A DNA stretch of 64,000 bases from Cyprinodon diabolis (GCA_030533445.1 CM060069.1:25654837-25718836); one strand, 5' to 3'; positions 12,473 to 27,800 are shown, counted from the first letter of the stretch. The notes: generated by a model not told the origin, from the letters alone. Program-made: numbers and translations.

Positions 12473-12919
12473 GTGAGTACAACAAATGAAGGTTATGCAA
12501 TTTCAACCTATTGTTATAGTTTTGTTTGAATTGTAATGTTCCAAAGAGCTTTCCTAACTTCTGTATAAACAATTTATTTCATTTTATTTTTATTTCAGTC
12601 ATATCATTTGCTTAAGAAATATATATGTTATCTCCTTTTGAAATGGCTCATATGATAAAAAAATATATCTGAACGTTATTATCTGTAGATACATTTCTTC
12701 TACAGCTTATGTTCTAAAGAGCAATTTCATTGAAAACTTCAGGACAATCACAAAAAATTTGAATTTGTGGATATTTCTTTTGGACATACAGTTGAAGGTA
12801 GGATTAAAAATAAAACATCTTTTGATCAAAACTCCAACAAGACTTAATTATTACTATTAATGGGAGATTATATGTTTTTTTCTTGGTACTAAGGAAGTTC
12901 TTTATTGCTGATAGTAAAG

Positions 12920-13500
12920 GGGCCAAACCAAAATGTTACAAATTAATAACTGCTTAAAACATACCAAACATGGGTGGCTTTCTTTTACAGTACAGATTCC
13001 ATTTAAGAACTATGTAATTTAATGTTTTTTACCTGTTAATAATCCACTTATGTACTGGAGGTTCTCTATGAAGAGAATAAGTAAAACAGCACAAACCAAA
13101 TAGTTGACATGGTAATAATTGCATAATATCTGAGAAACATTGGATGGCTTTCTTTAACAGTACAGATTCTAAATACTTACCAATTTATTATATGTTTACT
13201 TGGTAACATTGCACTAATTAGTTTTATTAGTCTTTCATGAGTAACCAAAAAAAAAACATCCCATCCAATATAACTTATATAGCAATAGTCCTTTAATACC
13301 AAAAAAGAAAGTCATGATTGATTTTACAGTACAATTTCATTGTATTTACCCAGCAGTTTACTTAATTTCATCTGGTAAAATGTTCTAATTTACACTAGTA
13401 ATCTACAAATAATAATACTAAAAATATGTAACTAAAGCATTATAAAACTGAACTCAAGTTACATATAAATAAGCCTTTAGTTAAGAAGATTGCCTTGCTG
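12920..13500 (+). repeat. Diverged tandem repeat of about 170 bp
   Basis: The motif GGCTTTCTTTTACAGTACAG recurs with changes at about 12976, 13146 and 13315 (the ACAGTACA core is at 12987, 13157 and 13326), a period of 169-170 bases. Flanking text also recurs, for example CAAACCAAA followed by AATAATTGC or AATAACTGC upstream of units 1 and 2. Identity between units is moderate, so the array is old. It is non-coding. Confidence 0.6.
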
Positions 13501-13859
13501 TCTTCTAGATTTTGTTTTCTGTTATATACCAAGTAATTAACTGCATTTTCTAGATAATAAGCACATTAATTTATTGCTGTCGGTGAAATGAAAATGAGTT
13601 AACTGGTAATTACAGTTTGAAATTAAGAAGTCTGACTTTACCTTGTCTGCCTAAAATTTGAACCACAGCACTCACCTGGTCATAAGTTAATTCTCATAAG
13701 CTTGCGAATGCATCACACTGGTCTGTAAATGCTGTGCTGTGTAGATGCGCGTTTGATTTTACGCTTAAGACAAAGCTTTGCAGTTTCCAAACTCCCGTTG
13801 GTTATCACTGTTTATTGTTGTGTGTGTGAGTAACAAGAGACTTCAACAAATAAATCAGC

Positions 13860-14194
13860 CGTACCGCGGACAAAATCTTTGATTTAATGTTGTTCATCAT
13901 AACACCCGTACTGGGGATGCATATCTCGGCAGGGATACACTTTTCAGCATAACACCAGACCACGGTCCGCCAATCCGTGACCTCTGCATTAGACTGAAGC
14001 CAAGAGTAACAAGTAATGTGTGTTTTAAAAATGTAAGGAATAGAAAGTACAGATACAGTACCTATGTGAAAATATAATGAGTAGAAGTAAGAAGTAGGAG
14101 GAAAAATAAATAATGGAGTAAAGTATAGATACATAAAAAGTGTACTTAAGTACAGTAACAAAGTATTTGTACTTCGTTACTTGACACCTCTGCT
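13860..14194 (-). mobile_element. hAT-like element end (CAGAGGTGTC terminus)
   Basis: Read on the minus strand, the segment starts CAGAGGTGTCAAGTAACGAA and continues through runs of TACTTAAGTAC and TACTTTACTCC. This matches a widespread teleost hAT terminal type. The outer end is clear at 14194. The other end is not visible, so the left boundary is approximate and the element may be truncated. The 118-residue minus frame at 13805-14161 runs through this repeat and is not a gene. Confidence 0.55.
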
Positions 14195-14370
14195 AGACAT
14201 CATGGGATTTGTTGTAGTGTTGACAAATAACAAAGATGGTACAGTGCTTAAAGGCGGAGTTATGTGACCAACGGGGAGCTCACTATAAAGTCCACTATAT
14301 CATCCACGCTCTATATAGTGATTGAGGGATTTAGGGGTTAGGGCGGATATTCAGACACAACCTTGGACTC
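14195..14370. repeat. Interspersed repeat with CACTATAAAGT motif, copy 2
   Basis: It contains CACTATAAAGTCCACTATAT, then TATATAGTGATTGAGGGATT and a GGGCGGATATTCAGACACAA end. These features are shared with 10386-10530. This is a known style of non-coding fish DNA-transposon sequence, but I do not assign a family. It abuts the hAT end at 14194. Confidence 0.5.
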
Positions 14371-15801
14371 TGTAAACTGGAAATATATAGGCTATCAAAT
14401 GACTACAATTACTTTGTCTGTTTATGTCACTATCCTAAACAGCTCACTAAAACATGATGTTGATATGAAACAAATAACAGGTATATTCATTATCTTGGGT
14501 CTGTATAAAATCTATATCCTACAAAGACCAATAAAATACTGTTTATGGAATTATGTACGTCAACAAACCTCGTCATCTCTAGATAGAGAACCATGATGGC
14601 TTTAGATGTTGCTAAAAATCCCACTCTGTAGCTTTGAATTGTGATAATAATTTTATTTAGTCTGAAAAGGAAAGGTTTATTAGTATTATGTATTTTGTGT
14701 TGATGAAAGCATTACTAATTAAACAATAAACAATTGTTTCCTCACTTAGAAATACAGTAAAAATAACAGCTACAGTCACTGTGCCTGATTTAAAATTATT
14801 AGATATCAAATACCTTTTTGCCTTTGCAAATACAAATGCAAATATATTAGCCCGAGGCATAAATATGAAAACACATATGAACTTGTCTGGAAACAAATAT
14901 AATCACAGGTACACTTGTAGTGAGGCAGAACCAAAATTGGCAAACATTGTAAATGAAAACTAAGAAAAACCACAAAGGGAATACAGATGGGAATGAATAC
15001 AGAGATTCAAAAACAACACTGAATAAAAGAATAAAAAAATTAAAAAATCAGTGATTAAATGCAGTTACTGACAATAGCAGTGCATAAGACTGACCTTCAC
15101 ATAAGCTGGGTGTTATATAAATAACTACATTGTTTGGTGCAGATTTAATAAATGTACTGACCACATAGGCTATTTCAAAAAGAATAAACATAAAGAACAC
15201 ACAGTCATAGTTTGCTGTGCCGATGGACTAAATGCAGGAAGGAAAATGAAAGTCTCATTATTATACAAGTGATAAAGATTCATTGAAGATTAGGAAGTCT
15301 ATGAAACAGGCAAAAGAATAACTTCTGTGACCATTTGTGACCACTTTTGTGACAGCAACTGGATCAAAGAGCAACCTGCTGCTAGATAATAGTTGAAAAA
15401 AAAAAGTAAAAATCTGTAAAGAATCTTCAGATTTTGCAATAGGGTCTGGCTGCAGAACTGCACTGTCAGGAACCAGACCTGCACAGTCAGGAACCTTCGT
15501 AGCAGACCTGCAAAATGGTGTATCCTGCACTGTCAGGACCGGAAATTTATTCCAGAAGTTGTATTCGAACCCTTCGGGAATAACACGCAGCACGTGTTTG
15601 CTGCAGGATTAGAGTTTAAGACCGTGTTAAACTGAGCGTAGGAGCAGTTTAAACTATACAGTCAGGAAAAATCCTCATGTGACACCCAACCTCCATTTTC
15701 ATTTCTAAAATGTCTTATAGACAAAATGCCCTTTTCCAACCAGCAATCCAAATACAGAGACTTATTTCTATGTACTGTAGCACATTTCTATTACTCCTGA
15801 T
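14371..15801. other. Gene-free stretch with short CTGACAGTGCAG-like repeats
   Basis: No supported gene. Around 15455-15545 the words GCACTGTCAGGA and ACAGTCAGGAACC recur several times, and related words in opposite sense appear at 17455-17495, on the other side of the hAT insertion. This suggests one older repeat was interrupted. The minus frame at 15261-15593 overlaps this and is not convincing. Confidence 0.45.
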
Positions 15802-17370
<1,569 letters not shown>

Positions 17371-19240
17371 CTCCTGATGGGAGTTTTGTGGGGAGTAAAA
17401 TTGTGCATGTTGATACGTTTCTAGAATAACAACACTTGTTTGTGAAAGGAAGCTGACTTCCTGACAGTGCAGCTCTAGGTCCTGACAGTGTAGTCCCTCT
17501 CCCTCTCAAATTTTGAAAAAATATAACTTACCTATGTTTCTTCGAGATAAATGCTTCTTCGTCAGGCTCAGAACAACAGGACCATATTTTTTAGGGTGGA
17601 GAGACAGGTTTAACAAATGTTTATTTAAGATGGAACTGTGGAGATCCGGTTCTGTGTCTAAGCCAGGAACCTCTGCATGGGGAGAACGCAGCTTAGTGAC
17701 CACATCTATCTGATGGAGGATGATAATGAACGTATGAGTTACTAACCTGGTCTTAAAGTTCAGTTTGTGCTCAGATGATGAGATTGGTCCCAGCCAGTCG
17801 GCTGCCAACAAGATGCGGCGGACGCTGCCCAGATAGTCCCAGATGCTGAATTGCTTGAGGTTGGAGAGCAGACAGGAGATCAGAACCAAACAGACAAAGG
17901 AAGGCAGGATAATCCAGAGTGCAAATCCAAAGCCAGTGTTGAGGACGTGCTCGGGAGGCAAAGGCAGGAGATCAGAAGTCCAAAGAGGTACCAAAGGGAA
18001 ATCGGGGACGGTGTCGGGAATCAGTTACAAGTTTGGTACAAAGGCAGAAATCCAGCAGGTAGTGATGTCAGGCTCAACTCAGTCTGCTTGACACAGCTTC
18101 AACCTTTTTGAAGCAGCAGTGTCACTGAGAAATGTTTCGAGAGCAGCCCAGTCAGTCACTGAGAGTGAGGCCTCATTATGTTACATATCGTATCGAGCTA
18201 CATAGTAGGGGAAGTGGTGGCCTACTGCTTCGAGCATTGCGCTTGGGTGCCGGAGGTTCAGAACTCAACTCATGTAGTCTGCCACTCTGGTCAATGAGCA
18301 AGTTTTCTCCTCGGACTTCTTAAATTTCTCCAGTGTGAGATTATAAATGGTAAAATTAAACGATAATTTATTGATATTATTTATATAATTGTAGGTGCAG
18401 CACAGTCAAATATTAGGCCGCACAGGCCGAGAAGCAAAAAAAAACAAACAAAAAAAACGAGGATATGAAATAGAGAAACCGGGCAGGATTCTAACTCAAA
18501 ATCTGTCAGTCAGTTGAGAGGCATGCATGTAGATCCGGAAACCTGGAGAGATTAGAATTCAGAACCATATTGACAGGACTTGGCAGTTCAATAGCTGTTA
18601 TGCATCAGATGAGCTATTTATCATATTGAAATTTCACAGGTCATTAGTTTTTTTTATTATTTATTTATGTATTTAAATAATCATTATAAATACTATTATT
18701 GTGAAACAAACCAGTTCAGCCATGAAATAATTAGGATATCCACTGAATTGTAGTTCTGATAGCATCCAGCTTTATCAAATGTGTTGAGCATGGTGTCGAG
18801 TTGTGGCTAATTGTGTAAAATTCATTCATATGTTCACGGGTCTTCAAAATTTCCATCACTACCGACAAAAGTCCGAGGACAGGTCAGGCAAAGAGATCAG
18901 AACAGGAACGGCAGGCTCAGAGGTCTACAGTTAGACCCGGTCAGGATCAGGCAATAAGAAACACTCAGGTATACGTATAGGCTATAGAACTATAGAACTC
19001 TCACCAAAAGCTTAAATAATCTGACAATGATGACTGTCTGAAGGCTGGTTAAATAGAGGCTGAAGCAGGTGGATCAGAAGAAAGTACCGTAATATAAAAA
19101 CTGGGAGAAGCTAGGCAGCTAAATGAAATGAGTAATCAGGCCAGTCATCAGCGCCAAGATCATGAAATTCTTATTAAAGAAATAATTGTTTACCTGTAAA
19201 AATATGAAAAAGTAATATCAAAAATATCAACCTGTATTAA
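17371..19240. other. Old repeat fragments, no supported gene
   Basis: 17510-18090 and 18840-19170 have the purine-rich, CAGGxxCAG-rich composition of minus-oriented Ty3/Gypsy-type LTR or leader sequence (for example GATCAGAACAGGAACGGCAG). I found no paired ends or target duplication. 18130-18310 includes a weak tRNA-like stretch (GGTGCCGGAGGTTCAGAACTC) that could be an old SINE. The 162-residue minus frame 17506-17994 has no domain that I recognise. Confidence 0.35.
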
Positions 19241-20920
19241 AGAGAAGTGTAAGAAGATGTTCACAGTATGCTAAAAAAAGCCCCACAAGTGTGTGTTGAG
19301 GCTACAAACTGGGATGATTTGAGGGAGGGTATCAGGGAGGACACCAAATCAACGAGTGAGTGAGTGACTGACTTTATAAATTTCTGTGTAGACAACAGCA
19401 CCCTTACCAGAACAGCGAGACGCTTCCCTAGTACAGACCCTGGATCACCAGTGATCTGAAGGAACTGTTAAACAAGAAAAAAATTGGGGGTGACAGGGAA
19501 TCTTTGAGAAAAATACAGAAATAACTTAAGGTAAAGATGATAGAAAGCCAGGAGGCATACATGAGGAAGCTTTAAAGCAGGTTCCAGCAAAACAATATAT
19601 GTGGTCAGAGATGAATAAGCTCACAGGCTTGAAGCTGGAGGATGATCTGACAGATGACAGAGCCAATGAACTGAACAGGCTATCACCCCTGCAATTTGCT
19701 TTTTGCTTTGGAGTTTAAATTTAAGAAGTTATCATTCACCCGCTTTAAAAAAAACAGCTGTCATTTTGACAAGGCAGACAGTGCTTTAAGGATCATCCAT
19801 CCCTCCCTTTTCTGTCACACTTATCCCAGGTGAGCTCACGAGGGGTGCAAGTGCCTATCTCCAGCTGTCAATGGGCGAGAGGTGGGGTACACCCCGCACA
19901 GGTCGCCAGTCTATCGCAGGGCAACACAGAGACAATCAGGACAAACAACCCTTCACACACACACACACACACCCCTAAGGAGAATTTAGCCAATAAACCT
20001 AACAGTCATGTTTTTGGACTATGGGAGGAATCCATAGTACCTAGAGAGAACCCACGCATGCACAAGGAGAACATGCAAACTCCATGCAGAAAGGAATCGA
20101 ATACAGAACATTCTTGCTGCAAGGCAACAGCGCTACTGTGCAGCCCTGTAAGGATCATGTGCTTTGATTTCTCCAGTGCATATACATGATTCAGTCTAAT
20201 TTGTATTGTCAGAAACTCAATAAGACTCGGGGGAGGCCTTAGCAAACACCTGGATCAAAGACTACCTGTGAAACAGACCACAGATTTGAGATTGAAAAGT
20301 AAAATGTCTAATCAGATGGTAAGCAGCACAGGAGCACCACAGGGGAAGGAACTTTCGCCATTCTGGTCTACATTGTACACCTCTGATTTCCCTTACAAGA
20401 CAAAGTCCAATCATTTGCAGTAATACTGAGATGGCTCTGCAATCGTTGGATGCATTAGAGGTAGAGAAGAAGTCAACCATCTGATTCTGAATGTAAACAA
20501 ACAAGGAAATTATTGTAGATTTAAGAAGAAACACCAACAAGTTGAGTGTTATCACCTTGGGAGGAGAGGAAGAGATGGCAGAGGAGTATAACTACCTTAG
20601 GATAAAAGACTTGACTGGAGATGTAACTGTTAGGCCCTCCACAAAAAGGGACAGAGCAAACTTCAGTATTCACAGCAATGAGCTGCACATGCAAATGACT
20701 TAAAGAAACCCAGCAAACTGATAAAAGATTGGCTCTATTCTAGAAAATCCACTAGGACCTTTGGAGAGGATTTTACAAAGAAGAATTCTTCATAAAATTA
20801 AGGGCAACAGTGAGCATCCTCCTCAGAAAACTGAAAACAACAAAAAAATGTCTTCTGTCAGAGTCTATTGATCTGTTGCAAGGTAAACCACTACAGGAGA
20901 GCTTTCCTGTCTACAAACCA
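19241..20920 (+). pseudogene. LINE ORF2 remnant (L2/CR1-like), interrupted
   Basis: Translating in pieces gives LINE reverse-transcriptase text. Near 19370-19450: FINFCVDNSTLTRTARRF. Near 19640-19680: DRANELNR-like. Across the insertion site: DKADSALRI joining CFDFSSAY. Near 20325: VSSTGAPQG. Near 20370: LYTSDFPYKT. Frameshifts and stops occur throughout, and the FADD catalytic region is degraded. The order matches the endonuclease-to-RT linker and RT domain of L2/CR1-like non-LTR elements, which copy themselves by target-primed reverse transcription. It is not functional. The SINE-like insertion at 19797-20148 splits it. Confidence 0.65.
19797..20148 (-). mobile_element. SINE-like interspersed repeat inserted in the LINE
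   Basis: A perfect 10-bp direct repeat TAAGGATCAT flanks it (19787-19796 and 20149-20158). On the minus strand it carries the well-known fish repeat text: GGGCTGCACAGTAGCGCTG, then TTGCATGTTCTCCTTGTGCA, then TAGACTGGCGACCTGTGC and GTACCCCACCTCTCGCCC. It includes a CA run at about 19952-19971. The same family occurs at 55556-55855 (minus), 60397-61050 (+) and as a fragment near 22070-22155 (+). Confidence 0.8.
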
Positions 20921-21580
20921 TAGGCTACAGCTACTAACATTTATAACAAAAAAAAATCACAAGTTGCAACAATTATTTTCCGGTTCAGATTGATAAAGTA
21001 TCTTAAAATTTAATTGAATTAAATATGACCAAAATTATTCTTAAGTCAAAAGAACAATCTGTTTTGTTCAGCAGCAAGCACCAGGCCAAATTGAGCCCCT
21101 ATGAATAAATCACCCTGCTGCAAACGAGAGACATGAGGGGTGATGTGAGGAGCAGATGTAACTAATTGGTGGCATGCAGTCCATTTGATAAAAACCGTGA
21201 GGGAAACTAGCTAATAAGCACACCAATAGCTGAATGAGTTTTTAAACAGTTTAGAAAAAGCAGAGCACAAGACAGAGCTAAAAATATAAAGACTTAAATG
21301 AGTATGCAACACCAGCAGAAAAATAATCAACAATTAAAAACACAAAGTTGCACACCTTTAAATCCAATGATTTGCATTGAATTTTAATTATCTAATCTCA
21401 GTTTCATGTTTTACACTATAAAACCGTCTCATTTGAAGCCTAGTACTGGTGAGTGTTTTAACCTTTTGCTGACAATAAGATACAAATGCAGCCAAAGCTA
21501 AAGTTTTGACCTCTTAAGGTGAAGAGAAAAAATATTAGTTCCCATGGCAGATAAAGATTTGAAACTTTATAATCTTTTGC
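20921..21580. other. Gene-free stretch
   Basis: No supported gene. 21060-21140 shares a diverged segment with 9065-9140. Confidence 0.4.
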
Positions 21581-21870
21581 CTATCACATCGACATGTCTC
21601 CTCTTACCATAAGTTTCATTTAAAGAGGCCCAGAAAGGCCTTACATTCAGTCTGATTTAGAATCTGTGGAGGGAACTAAAGATTAGGGTGATGCAAGGGG
21701 GCCGTCTAACCTCAAAGACCTGAGAGCTTCTCACTAAATATAAATCACTAAAGATTGCAGTGAAAAGCAAATAGCTGCCAGGCTATCATCAGAAAGATTT
21801 GACTATATAATACCAATTAATGCTTTTTGTCTTGGTAATCATGAAAGGTACACATAATTTTTGGTAAGCA
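21581..21870 (+). pseudogene. Tc1-like transposase fragment
   Basis: 21656-21690 translates to a stretch containing LWRELKIRVM, the conserved segment that follows the catalytic glutamate of Tc1/mariner transposases. Downstream text (AACCTCAAAGACCTGAGAG) corresponds to the following helix. The rest is degraded by indels, and no terminal repeats are assignable. Confidence 0.6.
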
Positions 21871-24800
21871 TACTTTCCACATATATTTGTAATCCTCAAA
21901 ATTAGACACTTCTTTTCTTTTTTTTTCTTCATACTATCTTACCTTATCAGAAATAAACCTTTAGGTTTTATTTTTAAAACTCCTCTAGATTTTTTAACTT
22001 TTTCTGACACAGTGCAAAATATCTTTATGGTTTTATAGTTATCCTTAGGTCTGACTGTGTATGAGGACGCTCTGTTAACCCTGTGACAGACAACTTGTCC
22101 ACTGTGTAAACCGCCTCTCGCCTTTTAAACGCAAGAGTCGGGCTCCAGGTGGTCAGCTTGAGTGTTGCAGAACAAAATAATGGATTCAAACTGTGACAAG
22201 AAGAATTTTTAAGAAAGTTTGCTAACTCAGATATTTGCTACTGTGATGTATTGCCATATAAATGAGAGCTGAGCGCTAGAGATCCCCCCCCAAAAAAACA
22301 TCTCCCTAATATTATTAAAAACCTTCAAAGCAGCAGGAAGCTATGAGGCTGTCTCATTGTCAGATTTTAGATGCCACGTGTCAAGTGTTGCTGCCCGACA
22401 CATTGTGATTGATTACCCCTCTGCCATCCTATTCATTATGGGTCTACTATATCCTGCACCTGAATAGTAATGACCCTGATAAACAATTAAAACCCGTGTT
22501 TGCAGCAAGTGTGCAACACACGTGGGCAAGCGTGGGTGAAGGTTACGTTTGATCCGTTAATAAAGGCGAAACATTATAAACCGCTGTATATGATTAACCT
22601 TCTCTGTCTAATTCTTTTTTGGTCGACCCTGGCACTTAAGAACATTTAATTTCAGATGCCCCGTTAACAAGGTTACTTCAATTCTTTAGCTGTTTTAATT
22701 ATTTAAACTTTTAAGCTTTATTTTTAACTCAGCAGTGCAGCAATGGCAGTCACACTTGCCAAGAAGTATCTCATGGGAGCTGATCATTACTTTAGCGACA
22801 CACTCCCTGTCAACCCAGAGTGATGGTCACACTGAAAGAAAATCATCTAAATCATTGCAAAATCCCAGTTTAAAGAAGCAGCCGATTTCTGAGTGGGAAA
22901 AAAAAATGTCAACATATCTTTGCTTTAAAGAGGTTTCTGTGGATACTTTTTGCATTAAGTGATAAAGCCACTCTAATCCTCTGACCTTGACTGCAGAGCA
23001 GAAGGAAAACACTGCATGGAATCTCCAAGGTTCCACACCGCAGCATGAGATGGGCCGGTATCTCAACACAGCAGACTTTTTCTGAGTGCTATGCGGAGAC
23101 CCGGGGAGAGACTGGGCCTCAGATGACATAATATACACAGCTACTGAGAAGCTCATCCTTCGTGTTGAAGTACAGAATGTTAAGCCTTTCACACAGCGAA
23201 CCAAAGTGGATAAAAGAAAAATGAAGAGATGCAGGTCACAGAAAAAAAAAAATCACATAGGGGCAAAGAGACCATGGCGCAGTGCAGGAGGGATGGCTCC
23301 TTCTCAGCTTTCTATTAGGCGTCAGTGTCTTCCAGGCGAGCCAATTCCCGCACTGGAGCCAGTCTGAGAATTTCATTATGGTGTGCAGCGTCTGGTGTGT
23401 GTACTGTTTCATTACACAAGGTTGGGATTTACCAGAGACTCACACATGCACTCAGAGGGAAAACCTCTTGGACTACTGATCTACTGTAGCAGAGATCCTC
23501 TGACATTTTTGAGTTAGCAGATTATAATCCCAAATCAATTTGGTTTCCTCTATACTACGGCTCCAGATTAATCCATGTCCCTTCAAACTGCAGAGCTGCC
23601 CTCTCTGTGGAATAATTTTTATCCCTTGTGAGACTGAAAAGCAGAGCAACAGGAAGACAAGAAATGGTGAGACAAACTGAAAGTCCCCTAACGGCCAAGC
23701 TCCTTTGAAGCTCCCTGAAACTGCCTTGAGGAGATGTCACGAGCTGGAATGGTGAAGGAAGAAGACAAACATTATAGTGAGTCACATCCTTTCCACAAGA
23801 AAAAAAATACTAAAAATAAGAGAGAAAGTGGTAACAATGAAAGTACAACAGAGGAAATTATTCATCATGACAGTAGACGCATCTTTTTAGTTCTACAAGT
23901 CCTTGTTGTCCAGTCCATGATCTATGATTGCTAAAACACCAAACACTGTAGAAAATCCTCCAGCTGCTTAAAGAAACAAGGCACTTAAAGCTATATTTTC
24001 TAGGGACTTGAGGCAAAGATCAATGTAATTAGTGAGTGGTAATCAACTGGATCACTGAAGCGCTCTGTGTGGGTCTACTTAATGAAAAGAAAAGAAGTCA
24101 GCACTCCTGACTATTACAATTCCCAAAACTCAACCAAAACTTTAAAAGTCTGCAGTAGTGTCTCTAAAATTTAGTTTTTTCATAAAAAGTGTGTTTTAGT
24201 GATTGAATGAATCATTATAGTTTGTGTCAACCCAATAGATAATTAATGAGAAAGTATTAGAATATTTAAATTAGTTTTTAACAAAAAATAAGGAAAGTTT
24301 CTTCCCATGGGGTTGTAAGAGGAAGTTAGGTTCAGGGATATTACTGGCAGATATTTTTATTTTTATTGATTATTGGCATATAATATTTTTATATAATTAT
24401 TCTGTTTCAATTTGATCCTTTTCCCCTTTCTCATAAATTGGTTGGCCACTGACACTCTTCTTTAAATTTATTGAGCTTATTTGGTAAATTACAGACTTCC
24501 CTTCCTGGTCACATGAATAGTTTAAAGAGGCAAATCAATTACAGTTTCTGTGACAATGTGTTAAATGATAAGAAATGTATTGAACAATACATCTTCTGCA
24601 CAGTGGTCATAAAAGGGCCAGATCTACAAGGGCACTGGCCCCTGCTGGCCCCTTTCTAGAGCCACCCATGTTTAGTGTTGCACATGCAGGTTCAGGCTGG
24701 AGGTGCTGGGATGTAAACGAAAAAGATCCCACTGTTTAACCTAAACTGAGATAGAAAGGTTTTGAACACAACATTTTTTACATCAAATCTAAACATGTCA

Positions 24801-27800
24801 CACGAGGAGAATCTATAAATAGGATCGATTGGACTACAGCATGTATGGAGAGCCTAACGTGCCACGGATTCAATATATTAAAAGGCTGTGATACTTCTAT
24901 CAATTATAAAAATTCCAATGTAACTTCACATGTATGCATCACCTATATAGTTTTATTTGAATTCAGTTAATAATTAAAAATAGATATAAGTTCTTATTAT
25001 TAGTTATTATTTAAAACATAATGTTTCATATGTTGCAACATGGATTGTGATTTTATTTTCTCTCTCATTTGGTCTGCAGCTGATGTTATTTAGCACAGGA
25101 AGCCAAGAAAAATATTAAAAAATACCAAATATTTGTCTAAACTTCTTACTAGATTTCCCATAACTGCATTGATTGGTTAATTGTCAAGACTTTTGTTTAG
25201 ATATATATTCTGTATGACTTTTAAGAATGTAATACTTGGCATTGGGGTGGGGTTTAACAAAATACAAATGTCATGGTAGGGGGCCCATTAATCTATTATC
25301 TTGTCCTAGGCCCAACCAAGGCTGTTAGCTGGACTGGTATATAATATTACTTCAGGTTTGAACATGATCTTGCTTTTGTTTAACTGTAGGAGAGAGAAGC
25401 ACTGACTAATCCCAGAAACAGTGGTTTCAGATAAGAGCAAGGTTAGGCTGTGATGTTTTTTTTGTTTTTGTTTTTTCTTTCCGGGAAATTTGCAGGAGAA
25501 GGCAGGCAGAGGTGTAGATTTGAGGAACATGTTTATGGAGGGAGCCAACATCCAAGGGAGTGCTCTGTATTTTTGGGGGGTTTCATGACATGATTATGAA
25601 CATGTGGGCAGACTTACGGCTGTAGAGCGGAGCACAACTTTAATCACAGTCAGACAGACAAACAAAACAAAGTAGAGACATTTGCAAGATCTTTTTTAAT
25701 GCTGTCAGCTTTATAATAAAATGAAGGTATCATGCATAGATGTTGCTGCAGACTGGCGAGATAGGGAGAAGTAGAAAAGTAGAAGAACAGGTCATTATGG
25801 ACGTCATTACAAGATGTTAAATCATGTCTATATCCTTCTGCAAAAAAACTACAAAAATCCACTCACATAAATGCACTAAACAGCTTAAGCTTTCCAGTAC
25901 AAAACTAAAACATGCGCATGTCACACAGAGAACACATTGAGCAAGACTGTATTTTTTTTTATTATAGGTCATTTTAATACAAAGGATTGTGGGATTCCTG
26001 ATAGTTCCTTAGCACCATTGACAGATCTTGCAAGCTTCCTATGCAGAACGAAACATAATAGTAGTTATAGAGGCTCCTTTACCTTCCTCCCGACTTATTT
26101 CCATCACTATTCGGACATCACTTATCGTGGATAATCCTGACATGCCCCTTAGAGCTCTTAGTAGTCAGATGAATTTGGATGCAGCCATGAAAGGCAAACC
26201 ATCCAGGAAATAATAAATTAGCAGCTAGATTCAACAGGCCACTTTGGTGGAAATGTTAATGAGATGCATGCTGCTGCAGAAATTCCTATAAAGTTCAATT
26301 AACTCAACAGGGGGGATTTTTTAAATGGTATTTTGGAAAATTTTTATCCACAGTACCTAACATACATAACCACATGAGAATCCTGAAATATTCCTATAGA
26401 GATCAGTCCCAATGCAGATCGCTATCAACAGTTCTCATCTCATTGATTTTAACACTGAATTATTTACATCCTTTCAAAAGTAGTTTTTGATATCTACATT
26501 TTTAACAAACGGAACATTTCAAAATATAAATACAATTTTTTATTGCTTCATATTGCTATGAAGTGAACTGGATTACAGTGATGCTGATTACATTCTAATT
26601 AATCTAAAACTGTTTAAATCAAAGCTAAAAGAAACATCCACCTTTTACCCTCATTATTAAAAAAGTGTGTACAAAAATAAGTGTTGCAACCTCTAAATAA
26701 CATTTTCTGCTCAGAATTAGTGATGAACTGATGATTGAAGGGGAGGAACACAGTCCAGATGGGTCGACTCTAATTTATAATCACAGGCTCCTGCTCCTTC
26801 AAATCATCACATATTCATCAGCAGTATACCATCCACCGCTTCTGTGACGCCCCATATGTACTCAGTATTCTCTCTTTTCAGATTTGAGAAGATGTCCAAG
26901 CTTTTGATATAAATATTAAAAACATATCCCTTTCTGTACACACAGAGAGAAGAGAGAAATAGTAATGTTTTAGTTGTAATTTTCAAGCTTATGTAAATTT
27001 TACGTTTCAGTTTAATTTACCAAAGAGGGATGCAGCACATAATTTACCTATAAACAAGGTAATTTAGAGGTTAATGATCATAAATATATTTTCTGTAGTG
27101 CTGAAGAACAATGGAGGTCACAGCTTTGGATCTGAATACTTGAAATCACTGACTTTAAAATATTTCATTACGTATCAGCTTTTAGTAATTGTATCCCTTC
27201 ACTGTGTTGCAGAGGAAATTCTCCTTGTTTTGCATCACTTACTGAACTTTATAAGGTAATACGTATTCATTCCCTGTGTGGAATGTAATTATACAGGCAA
27301 ATAAGGCTGTACAAAAGGTTAAAAGCCTTGACAATTACTCTGGCGCACTGGAAGTTAAGCTCCCTGCTTAACAATAGGGGCCACAGTGTCCTTCAACAAA
27401 AAACATTTAGAATGAGTATGACACATATCAAGGTGATTCATCAGCAGGGCAGACCATGTGCCAAAGGTGAGCACAACTCCTGTTCATAGTAACATAACAC
27501 ATATAATTCATTCATTTGAATTAAATTCATATTAATTTCCGTCTGGCTCTTAATGGTGAAAGCAGGAAAGAGCAAGGACCTTGAATTTGGCTCCTCTTTG
27601 AAACTGCCAAAGACAGGAAATGCAGTTTTCACTAATCAAGAGTCTCTTGAATTTGAGTCTCTTTAACATACAGAAAGAGAATATAGCTGTGACTGGAGAT
27701 TTTAAGTTAATCATTTTGCAAAAATCTGTTAAAACAATATTTTAAGATATTTTAATACCTTTAAAGAGAGCCCTACTAAAAACATTCATATCGTCATATC

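Noticed and set aside
17506..17994. 162-residue minus-strand frame with hydrophobic segments
   Set aside because: It lies in LTR-like repeat sequence, has no recognisable motif and no splice or promoter context.
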